Assembly (NCBI RefSeq): GCF_001456115.1
Contig: NZ_CP013264.1
Span: forward strand, 1,816,501-1,880,500
Direction: 5' to 3'
DNA: 64,000 nucleotides
Source of the DNA: Sphingobium baderi
Lineage (GTDB): Bacteria > Pseudomonadota > Alphaproteobacteria > Sphingomonadales > Sphingomonadaceae
Shown in pieces: positions 56,931-64,000 of the stretch. The notes beneath the pieces were generated by a model, which saw only the letters and a list, made by a program, of their open reading frames with translations, searched no databases and was not told the DNA's origin. The position numbers were made by a program, and so were the translations under genes. Position 1 is the first letter of the stretch, and each line of letters starts with the position of its first letter.

Positions 56931-57904
56931 GCACCCAGCAGGTCCGTCGGGTTGGCATGGGCGTAGAAGTCAAGGCGGCGCATGAAGGCGAGCGGGTCCT
57001 TGCGCGTCACCAGCGCGTCGGCAGGCGTGTTGATCCAGTCATAAGCGCGCGTCAGCAGGAAACGCAGTGCTGCGCCCCGGCATAGGACCGGGAAAGCAGC
57101 GCGCTCTTCCTCCGACAAGCCGTGCGTCTCCACATAACCAGCGCCCAGAGCGGCAGCACGGTCGCCATGCCAGATCGCGCCGTCATGGCTGAATACCCAG
57201 GCACTATGCGTGACGGCAAGATCATAGGCGCGGATGTCGGTGCAACTGAAATAGAAGTCGATGAGGCCCGTTACCTCATCACCCAACATCAACACATTGT
57301 CTGGGAACAGGTCCGCATGGATAACGGCACGGGGCAGATCGGCAGGCCAATGGGCGTCAAGGAAGGCCAGTTCTTCGGCTACGCGCGCGCCAATGCCGGG
57401 GGCGATGCGGTCGAAATCCTCGCCGCATTTCGCCGCCAGATCGTGCCAGCCGGAAAGGTCGAGCGCGTTAGGACGCTCGCCAGTGAAGCCCTCCGCCGCG
57501 CGGTGCATCGCGCCCAGCGCCGCACCCGCCGCCCGGGATTGGGCCACGGTCGGTTCGGTGATGGAAATGCCGGTCAGAAACTCGATCAGGCAGGCAGGCC
57601 GTCCGGCAAGCTGTTGCAATCGCGTGCCGTCTCGCGCCGGGATGAAGCGGGGCACACGCACGCCGCCCGCGCCCAGATGGTCCAGTAAGTCCATGAAGAA
57701 GGGCAGGTCCGCCTCATCCACCCGCTTCTCGTAGAGGGTCAGGATATAGCGGTGACCATTGCCGTCCGCGCCGGTGGTTTCGAGCAGGTAGTTGCTGTTC
57801 TCCACCCCCTCGGCAATGCCCTTGGCGGAGACGAGGCGGCCTGCGTCATAGCGCGTGAGAAAGGTGTCGATGTCCTCAGCGGGAACATGGGTGTAGACGG
57901 CCAT
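56927..57904 (-). CDS. thrB: Homoserine kinase (ThrB, APH-like type)
   Basis: 325 residues of the aminoglycoside-phosphotransferase fold used for homoserine in proteobacteria, unlike the GHMP-type kinase of E. coli. [18 protein letters not shown] and [11 protein letters not shown] open the protein, [20 protein letters not shown] and DFYFSC are the catalytic and metal loops. It phosphorylates homoserine for threonine synthesis. It is three bases downstream of ispH and overlaps rnhA. Confidence 0.95.
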   Translation of the reverse strand: MAVYTHVPAEDIDTFLTRYDAGRLVSAKGIAEGVENSNYLLETTGADGNGHRYILTLYEKRVDEADLPFFMDLLDHLGAGGVRVPRFIPARDGTRLQQLAGRPACLIEFLTGISITEPTVAQSRAAGAALGAMHRAAEGFTGERPNALDLSGWHDLAAKCGEDFDRIAPGIGARVAEELAFLDAHWPADLPRAVIHADLFPDNVLMLGDEVTGLIDFYFSCTDIRAYDLAVTHSAWVFSHDGAIWHGDRAAALGAGYVETHGLSEEERAAFPVLCRGAALRFLLTRAYDWINTPADALVTRKDPLAFMRRLDFYAHANPTDLLGA

Positions 57905-57907
57905 GAG

Positions 57908-58867
57908 TTACGCTGCCTCCAGCCCGCGCGGCAGCTTGAAGGAAATGCGTTCCTGTGCGGTTTCCACCTGTTCCTCCCGCACGTCGAAATGGCGGGCGAT
58001 GAGGTCCACGACTTCGCGCACCAGCACCTCCGGAGCGGAAGCGCCTGCGGTCAGGCCCAGCGTCTTTACGTCTTTCAGCCAGTCGAGATCGATGTCTTCC
58101 GCACGCTGGATCAGGCGGGCAGGCGTGCCTTCGCGCTGAGCGACTTCGACGAGGCGCACAGAATTGGAGCTGTTGGGCGCGCCGATCACATAGAGAGCGT
58201 CGCAGCGGGGCGCGATGGTCTTGACCGCCGCCTGACGGTTCGAAGTAGCGTAGCAGATGTCCTCGCCCTTGGGCGGTTGGATCGCCGGAAAGCGCCGTTC
58301 CAGCACGGCGACGATAGCGGTGGTGTCATCCACCGACAGCGTGGTCTGTGTCAGGAAGGCGAGGTTTTCGGGATCGGCGGGCGTGAAGGCTTCGGCGTCC
58401 TCCACCGTTTCGATGAGCGTCATCGTGCCTTCGGGCACTTGTCCCAGCGTGCCGATGACTTCGGGATGCCCCTTGTGCCCGATGAAAAGGATATGGCGGT
58501 CCGCCTTTACATGCCGCTCCGCCTGTCTGTGTACCTTGCTGACCAGGGGGCAGGTGGCGTCCAGATAGGAAAGGCCGCGCTCTTCGGCTTCGGCGGGAAC
58601 CGCCTTGGGCACGCCATGGGCGGAAAAGACGACCGGCACGCCATCGGGCACCTGATCCAGTTCTTCCACGAAAATGGCCCCTTTGGCCTTCAGATTGTCC
58701 ACCACATATTTGTTGTGGACGATTTCATGGCGGACATAGACCGGCGCGCCATATTTCTCGATCGCGCGCTCAACGATGACGATGGCGCGATCGACGCCGG
58801 CGCAAAAGCCGCGCGGGGCGGCGATCAGCAGCGTCATTGGTGGGCGAGGCGAAGGTGCGTTCGTCAT
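57908..58867 (-). CDS. ispH: 4-hydroxy-3-methylbut-2-enyl diphosphate reductase
   Basis: 319 residues. It performs the last step of the MEP isoprenoid pathway. Three iron-sulfur Cys ligands are in [13 protein letters not shown] (Cys22), [13 protein letters not shown] and [33 protein letters not shown] and [10 protein letters not shown] are also present. Start 58867 gives [20 protein letters not shown]; the ribosome binding site is weak. It heads ispH-thrB-rnhA. Confidence 0.97.
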   Translation of the reverse strand: MTNAPSPRPPMTLLIAAPRGFCAGVDRAIVIVERAIEKYGAPVYVRHEIVHNKYVVDNLKAKGAIFVEELDQVPDGVPVVFSAHGVPKAVPAEAEERGLSYLDATCPLVSKVHRQAERHVKADRHILFIGHKGHPEVIGTLGQVPEGTMTLIETVEDAEAFTPADPENLAFLTQTTLSVDDTTAIVAVLERRFPAIQPPKGEDICYATSNRQAAVKTIAPRCDALYVIGAPNSSNSVRLVEVAQREGTPARLIQRAEDIDLDWLKDVKTLGLTAGASAPEVLVREVVDLIARHFDVREEQVETAQERISFKLPRGLEAA

Positions 58868-58990
58868 GAAGGGTGGCTCTAGGTGAATATCATCGCGGAT
58901 GAAAGCGGCTTCCTTTCGGTTGCACGGGCGGCGGGGGATGGATAAGGAAGCCGAACGCCTGAGCCAAGGGCCCATGCCAAGGAACCGCCT

Positions 58991-59629
58991 GTGACATTGC
59001 CTCGTATCGCGCTGACCGGAATGATTCTTCTTGCTCTTGCTGGCTGTTCGCGCCGGGGAGAGATCGACCCGACGGGCGGCATCGTTTCCGTGCGTTCGGC
59101 TTGTCCGACAGCCGCGATTCCCGCCTATACCGGTGACATCACCCTGTTCAATCCGGCCCAGAGCCGCGACGCTTCAGCCATCGACGTGGTGGCGAACATC
59201 ACCGACCTGCGCTCTACCTGCGCGGATGGGGAGCAATTCTATACCGAAGCGACCTTTACCGTGAATGCCCGCCGCGGCGATCCGACCGGTGCGCGGCAGG
59301 TGACGCTGCCCTATTTCTCCACAGTCGTGCGCGGCGGCAATGCCGTGATCGCCAAGCGGGTGGGGCAGGTGACGCTGAACTTTGCGCCGGGCGAATATCG
59401 CGCGAGCGCGATGGCGAAGGCCGGTTCTTATGTGAACAAAAGCGCCGCGACGCTGCCCGAGGACATCCAGCAGCGGATTACCGCAAAGCGCAAGGCGGGT
59501 GATGAGGATGCGGCGATCGACCCTTTCTCGCAGCCGGACGTCAAGGCCGCATTGCAGCGAACCAGCTTCGAGTTGCTCATCGGGTTCAACCTGACCCAGG
59601 ACCAACTCAAATATAACGCTACCCGTTAA
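58991..59629 (+). CDS. Lipoprotein of unknown function
   Basis: 212 residues from a GTG start. The lipoprotein signal [20 protein letters not shown] has Cys19. The mature part begins with Cys-containing [20 protein letters not shown], then [19 protein letters not shown], a beta-rich domain, and a charged segment near the C-terminus. I do not recognise a named family. It is divergent from ispH and followed by a hairpin repeat. Confidence 0.82.
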   Translation: MTLPRIALTGMILLALAGCSRRGEIDPTGGIVSVRSACPTAAIPAYTGDITLFNPAQSRDASAIDVVANITDLRSTCADGEQFYTEATFTVNARRGDPTGARQVTLPYFSTVVRGGNAVIAKRVGQVTLNFAPGEYRASAMAKAGSYVNKSAATLPEDIQQRITAKRKAGDEDAAIDPFSQPDVKAALQRTSFELLIGFNLTQDQLKYNATR

Positions 59630-59641
59630 GCCCATTGTCTT

Positions 59642-59716
59642 CCGTTCGGGCTGAGCTTGCGAAGCCCTGACCTTTTCGAGGAAAGGACGGCCCTTCGACT
59701 TCGCTCAGGGCGAACG
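59642..59716. repeat. Full copy of dispersed hairpin repeat
   Basis: ccgttcgggctgagcttgcg opens the element, ccctgacctttt and aggaaagg form the apex, and ggcccttcgacttcgctcag with ggcgaacgg closes it. Arms pair imperfectly over about 30 bases. It lies between the lipoprotein gene and argS. The core words match other copies in the window. Confidence 0.75.
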
Positions 59717-59739
59717 GCGTTGAAGGAAAGTCCGCTCCT

Positions 59740-61467
59740 GTGTCCCTTTATACCCGTTTCACCGCTCATCTGAACGTCGTGCTCGACGCGTTGGAAGCGG
59801 ACGGCGCGCTGCCCGCCGGGCTGAACCGCAAGCCCGTGACCGTGGAGCCGCCGCGCGACCCTTCGCATGGCGATCTTGCTACTAATGCCGCCATGGTTCT
59901 CGCCAAGCCGGCGGGCACCAATCCGCGCGCTCTGGCGGAGAAGATCGTCGCGGGCCTTTTGGCGCTGAATGAGGTGGAGAGTGCGGAGATCGCCGGGCCA
60001 GGCTTCATCAATATGCGCCTCACCGATGCGACATGGCGCGCGGAACTGGCCGCGATCCATGTCGAGGCCGACGACTATGGCCGCTCCGACACAGGCGCGG
60101 GCGTGACCGTCAATGTCGAATATGTCTCCGCTAACCCGACTGGCCCCATGCATATGGGTCATTGCCGGGGCGCGGTGGTGGGCGATGCGCTCGCCACGCT
60201 GCTGGAGGCGATCGGGCACAAGGTCATCCGCGAATATTATATCAACGATGCGGGCGGGCAGGTGGATGTGCTCGCGCGGTCGGCCCATGTCCGTTACTGC
60301 GAGGCATTGGGCGAGGATGTAGGGGATATCCCGGAAGGGCTCTACCCCGGCGACTATCTGGTGCCGGTGGGCAAGGCGCTGGCTGCCGATTATGGCGACA
60401 GATATGTGGGCGCGCCGGAGAGGGAATGGCTGGTGCTGTTCCGCACGAAAGCTGTCGCCGCAATGATGGATATGATCCGCAGCGATCTGGCGCTGCTGGG
60501 CATTCATCACGACATCTTTTCGTCCGAGGCGGAATTGCAGGCGGCGGGAAAGCCGGAAGCCGCCGAAAAATGGCTGCGCGACCATGATCTGGTCTATGAT
60601 GGCGTGCTTGAAGCGCCCAAGGGTGAGACGCCGGACGATTGGGAGCCGGTCGAACTGCCGCTGTTCCGCTCGACGAAATTCGGTGACGATCAGGACCGGC
60701 CGATCAGGAAGTCCAACGGAAGCTGGACCTATTTCGGCGCGGACATGGCCTATCATTTCCAGAAGGCGCAGACGGCCGACCAGCTCATCGACATTTGGGG
60801 CGCGGATCATGCGGGCACGGTGAAGCGGATTCAGGCGGCCGTTGCGGCTTTGACCGAGGGTAAGGCCCGCTTCGACGTGAAGCTGATCCAGATGGTTCGC
60901 CTTCTGCGCGATGGCGAGCCGGTGAAGATGTCCAAGCGCGCGGGCAATTTCGTGACGCTGGCCGATGTGGTGGGTGAAGTGGGCAAGGATGTGGTCCGCT
61001 TCACCATGCTCACGCGCAAGGCTGACGCGCAGATGGACTTTGATTTCGCCAAGGTGGTGGAAGCGTCGAAGGATAATCCGGTTTTCTATGTCCAATATGC
61101 CCATGCGCGCATTTCCTCGCTCGCACGGCGGGCGGAAGAAGCGGGGATGGAACTTCCTGCGCCCGACCTGTCCCGCCTTGGGACGGAGGAACTGAACCTG
61201 GTGAAGCTAGCCGCCCAGTTTCCCCGTGTGGTGGAGGGGGCGGCGCAGGCCCGCGAGCCGCATCGTATTGCCTTTTATCTCAATGACTTGGCTTCCGCTT
61301 TCCATGGCTGGTGGAACATGGGGAATGACAATCCGCAGGCGCGCGTCATCCTTATGGATGATCCCGCAACGACTTCGGCGCGGCTTTTCTTGAGCCGCGG
61401 AATAGGGCAGATAATCCGCAATGGTCTTGCCCTGATGGGTGTGGCCGCGCTGACAGAGATGCAGTGA
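59740..61467 (+). CDS. argS: Arginyl-tRNA synthetase
   Basis: 575 residues from a GTG start. It charges tRNA-Arg. The class I signature is the HIGH-like ANPTGPMHMGHCRGAVVGD (near residue 138) and the KMSKR loop VKMSKRAGNFVTL (near 396). The N-terminal Add1-like domain and the C-terminal anticodon domain (ending RNGLALMGVAALTEMQ) are both present. It starts the conserved argS-SPOR-nagZ-scpA row. Confidence 0.98.
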   Translation: MSLYTRFTAHLNVVLDALEADGALPAGLNRKPVTVEPPRDPSHGDLATNAAMVLAKPAGTNPRALAEKIVAGLLALNEVESAEIAGPGFINMRLTDATWRAELAAIHVEADDYGRSDTGAGVTVNVEYVSANPTGPMHMGHCRGAVVGDALATLLEAIGHKVIREYYINDAGGQVDVLARSAHVRYCEALGEDVGDIPEGLYPGDYLVPVGKALAADYGDRYVGAPEREWLVLFRTKAVAAMMDMIRSDLALLGIHHDIFSSEAELQAAGKPEAAEKWLRDHDLVYDGVLEAPKGETPDDWEPVELPLFRSTKFGDDQDRPIRKSNGSWTYFGADMAYHFQKAQTADQLIDIWGADHAGTVKRIQAAVAALTEGKARFDVKLIQMVRLLRDGEPVKMSKRAGNFVTLADVVGEVGKDVVRFTMLTRKADAQMDFDFAKVVEASKDNPVFYVQYAHARISSLARRAEEAGMELPAPDLSRLGTEELNLVKLAAQFPRVVEGAAQAREPHRIAFYLNDLASAFHGWWNMGNDNPQARVILMDDPATTSARLFLSRGIGQIIRNGLALMGVAALTEMQ

Positions 61468-61499
61468 AGACGAACGGAGTTTTGGCGGAGTTCTGAGTG

Positions 61500-62219
61500 A
61501 TGGGCGACTATGTGCGGGGCCAGTTGGACCTGGATGACGATGATCGCCTCCCCTGGCTGGAACCGGCGATAGAGGAGGAAGATGAGGAACGTCTTTCGCC
61601 GCTTCGGCTGCTGGTGTTCATCCTTGTCGGCCTTGCGCTGATCGGCGCGGTTGTCGCTGGTATCTGGTGGATTCAGAATCGGAGCGGCGGTGCAGGTGGC
61701 GAGGGCAAGCTGATCGCGGCCCCCGCCGACGACTACAAGTTGCCCGCTAAGGATGCCGATGCGCGGAAGTTCGCGGGAGAAGGTGACGCCAGCTTCGCCG
61801 CGAGCGAAGGCGTGGCGCGCGACGGGCGCATCGATCCCAGCCGCGTGCCCGAAGCGCCGATCACCGCGACCCGTCCGGCGCCGGAGGATAGAAAAGCTTC
61901 GTCTGCTCAGCCCACGCAGAGCGTCACGACTCGCGTGGCCGATGAAACCAACGCGAAGCCGGTGGCGGCCACGCCAAAATCCGGAGCGGCAGGCGGCATG
62001 ATCCAGTTGGGCGCCTATGGCAGTCAATCAGGCGCCAAGGATGCATGGAAGCGCCTGTCCAAACGTTTCGCCTATCTGGAACCGTTCACCATGTCGGTCG
62101 AATCGGCGGAGGTCGGCGGGAGCACTGTCTATCGCCTGCGCGCGGCAGCTGGCGGACAGGCCAGCGCGATCTGCGGCAAGCTCAAGGTCGCAGGCGAAAG
62201 CTGCATCGTCGTGAACTGA
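61500..62219 (+). CDS. SPOR-domain inner-membrane protein
   Basis: 239 residues. A charged cytoplasmic stretch (DLDDDDRLPWLEPAIEEEDE) precedes a single membrane helix (LLVFILVGLALIGAVVAGIW), a Pro/Ala-rich linker, and a C-terminal SPOR domain (GGMIQLGAYGSQSGAKDAWK, VYRLRAAAGGQASAICGKLK). SPOR domains bind denuded peptidoglycan at the division site. Start 61500 or the GTG at 61497 are both possible. It lies between argS and nagZ as in related genomes. Confidence 0.93.
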   Translation: MGDYVRGQLDLDDDDRLPWLEPAIEEEDEERLSPLRLLVFILVGLALIGAVVAGIWWIQNRSGGAGGEGKLIAAPADDYKLPAKDADARKFAGEGDASFAASEGVARDGRIDPSRVPEAPITATRPAPEDRKASSAQPTQSVTTRVADETNAKPVAATPKSGAAGGMIQLGAYGSQSGAKDAWKRLSKRFAYLEPFTMSVESAEVGGSTVYRLRAAAGGQASAICGKLKVAGESCIVVN

Positions 62220-62256
62220 AGGGGGCGGTCGCTTTTACCCCTTCGACAGGGCGCAC

Positions 62257-63294
62257 ATGAGCCGCTACGATCAGGGTATGAAGCCTGTTATTTTCGGTCT
62301 TTCCGGTGAAGCCCTGACCCCTGACGAACGCGCCTTTTTCGCGGAGGCAAAGCCAGCGGGCTATATCCTGTTCCGGCGCAATATCGCGGACAGGACGCAG
62401 ATTCGCGCGCTGACCGACGACTTGCGGGCGCTGCATGGGCGGGACGATCTGCTCATCATGATAGATCAGGAGGGCGGGCGCGTTGCGCGGATGCAGGCGC
62501 CGGTATGGCCCAGTTTTCCGCCCGGCGCGGTGTTCGACCGCCTTTACGATGTGGCGCCGTCCAGCGCTATCGCGGCGGCGCGAGCCAATGCCTGCGCTAT
62601 TGCGACGACGCTGACGGAGGCAGGGATAGGCGTGGATGCCTTGCCCCTGCTCGACGTGCGGCAGGAAGGGGCGAGCGACATCATGGGCGACCGCACGTTG
62701 GGCGCGGAACCGATGCGGGTCGCCGCGCTGGGGCGAGCGGTGCTGGCGGGACTGGCCGATGGCGGGGTGGTCGGCATCGTCAAGCACATGCCCGGCCATG
62801 GACGGGCGATGGTGGACAGCCATCATGAATTGCCGGTCGTCACCGCCGATGAGGAGGCGTTGGAGAGCGATCTCGCCCCTTTCCGGACCCTCAAGAACGC
62901 GCCGATGGGGATGACGGCGCATGTGGTCTATACGGCGTGGGACGCGGAACGGCCCGCAAGCCTTTCGCCCGTGGTCATAGACCGGATCATCCGCCAACGC
63001 ATCGGGTTCGATGGGCTGCTCATGTCCGATGACCTCGATATGAAGGCGCTAAAAGGCGGTATCCCGGCGCTTGCGGCTGGGGTCGTCGCGGCGGGGTGCG
63101 ATCTGGCGCTGAATTGCTGGGGACGGATGGAGGACATGGTCGGGATTGTGGAGCAGTTGCCCGAAATATCCGAAACATCGCGGGCGAGGCTTGACCAGGC
63201 GATGGCGTCGGTGAAGCGTCCGGCCGACGGGGGGTCGTCGCTTGAGGAGTTGCTTGCCACGCGGGATGCGCTGCTGGCGCCGGTTCTGGCATAG
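62257..63294 (+). CDS. nagZ: Beta-N-acetylhexosaminidase
   Basis: 345 residues, family GH3. It removes N-acetylglucosamine from muropeptides during wall recycling. Motifs: MIDQEGGRVARMQAPVWPSF, ILFRRNIADRTQ, KHMPGHGRAMVDSHHELP with the catalytic Asp-His dyad, and LLMSDDLDMKALKGG with the nucleophile Asp. ATG 62257 is taken; the in-frame ATG 62278 is also possible. It follows the SPOR gene by 37 bp. Confidence 0.96.
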   Translation: MSRYDQGMKPVIFGLSGEALTPDERAFFAEAKPAGYILFRRNIADRTQIRALTDDLRALHGRDDLLIMIDQEGGRVARMQAPVWPSFPPGAVFDRLYDVAPSSAIAAARANACAIATTLTEAGIGVDALPLLDVRQEGASDIMGDRTLGAEPMRVAALGRAVLAGLADGGVVGIVKHMPGHGRAMVDSHHELPVVTADEEALESDLAPFRTLKNAPMGMTAHVVYTAWDAERPASLSPVVIDRIIRQRIGFDGLLMSDDLDMKALKGGIPALAAGVVAAGCDLALNCWGRMEDMVGIVEQLPEISETSRARLDQAMASVKRPADGGSSLEELLATRDALLAPVLA

Positions 63295-63305
63295 GGAGAG
63301 CAGGA

Positions 63306-64000
63306 GTGGACGACCTGTTCACGCCCGTCGCCGCATCCCGGCCCGATATACTGACCGTCAGCTTCGATAGCTGGGAAGGGCCGCTCGACTTGTTGTTGGC
63401 GCTGGCGCGGACGCAGAAGGTCGACCTGCGCGAAATCTCCATCCTCGCGCTGACGGAGCAATATCTCGCCTTTATCGACGGCGCGCGGCAGTTGAAGCTG
63501 GAACTGGCGGCGGATTATCTGGTGATGGCGGCATGGCTTGCCTATCTCAAGTCCGCGCTATTGTTGCCGAAGGAAGCGCAGCCCGAACCCAGCCCCGAGG
63601 AACTAGCGCTACGTCTGCAACTCCGGCTCCAGCGTCTCCATGCCATGCGGGAATCGGGTGCGCGGCTGATGGCGCGGGACCGGATAGGGCGCGATGTGTT
63701 CGTGCGCGCAGAGCCGGAGGGATTGCGCCTCGTCCGTAAGGCGAAGTGGGATGCGAGTCTGTTCAACATTCTCCGGGCTTATGGGCAGGTGCGGGCGCGG
63801 ACGCAGCCGGTGCTCCATCGGGTCGCCGTCCGCCCCGTGATGACGCTCGATGAAGCTATTCAGCGGGTCAGCGCGCTGGTGGGTATGGCGTTGGACTGGA
63901 CGCGGATCGAATCCTTTCTGCCCGCGGGACTGGATGCACCCATGGCGAAATCGGCTCTGGCCAGCAGCTTCGTCGCGGCGCTGGAACTGGCGCGGCAGGG
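63306..64000 (+). CDS. scpA: Segregation and condensation protein A (3' partial)
   Basis: 231 codons are visible and the frame runs off the window. GTG 63306 has GGGAGAGCAGGA before it. The N-terminus shows SFDSWEGPLDLLLALARTQK and VDLREISILALTEQYL, the kleisin signature that binds SMC heads; LAADYLVMAAWLAYLKSALL follows. With SMC and ScpB it compacts and separates chromosomes. It is 11 bp after nagZ. Confidence 0.95.
   Translation, partial: MDDLFTPVAASRPDILTVSFDSWEGPLDLLLALARTQKVDLREISILALTEQYLAFIDGARQLKLELAADYLVMAAWLAYLKSALLLPKEAQPEPSPEELALRLQLRLQRLHAMRESGARLMARDRIGRDVFVRAEPEGLRLVRKAKWDASLFNILRAYGQVRARTQPVLHRVAVRPVMTLDEAIQRVSALVGMALDWTRIESFLPAGLDAPMAKSALASSFVAALELARQ

Overview
The window is GC-rich, densely coded alphaproteobacterial DNA. 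The gene set and order point to a sphingomonad (Sphingobium/Sphingomonas group): a GANTC methyltransferase (CcrM), tpiA-secG-pyrG in a row, argS-SPOR-nagZ-scpA in a row, a Caulobacter-type Tad/Cpa pilus locus, three-gene NAD(P) transhydrogenase, and dispersed hairpin repeats of the gttcgccctgagc type. Genus is an inference from family-level recognition. No rRNA, tRNA, CRISPR array, transposase or integrase was found.

Region by region. 1-11757 is a surface-adhesin module: the 3' end of a giant repeat adhesin (771-bp tandem units identical except for two silent changes), an OmpA-type protein, a TolC-type outer-membrane channel, a type I secretion ABC transporter, a SleB-type cell-wall hydrolase, an HlyD-type adaptor and, convergent, a LapG-like cysteine protease. 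This looks like a complete 'secrete, hold, cut loose' biofilm adhesin system with an unusual built-in wall hydrolase and no c-di-GMP receptor (LapD) nearby. 11758-12136 has no supportable gene. 12137-22940 is mostly housekeeping (Nudix hydrolase, extensin-like protein, trpE, ppiD, tpiA, secG, pyrG, sugar dehydrogenase, thiolase). 22992-24846 is a sterol-desaturase/LysR divergent pair. 25038-32462 holds heme A synthase, cutA, rplM-rpsI, csbD, an amino-acid symporter and glmM-DUF1272-thiD-rnhB.

32544-36763 carries an L,D-transpeptidase, ahpC-ahpF, a small lipoprotein and an ArsR regulator. 37051-41556 carries ccrM, folP, a lipoprotein and an orphan NtrC-type regulator. Four GANTC sites lie upstream of ccrM, suggesting methylation feedback. 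41697-44782 is a tiny cytochrome-oxidase-subunit-IV-like gene plus pntAA-pntAB-pntB. 44868-46299 has an Asp/Glu racemase, a repeat cluster and a DUF2147 protein. 46418-53466 (minus strand) is a Tad/Cpa pilus operon cpaA-B-C-D-E-tadB-tadC that lacks the CpaF ATPase and a Flp pilin. 53518-56471 has a hydrolase, FAD oxidoreductase, DUF1508 protein and small cation transporter. 56484-58867 is ispH-thrB-rnhA. 58991-64000 runs lipoprotein, argS, SPOR protein, nagZ and the start of scpA.

The adhesin module and the Tad pilus are both surface-attachment systems and give the window its accessory character. The rest is mainly conserved core metabolism and cell envelope work.
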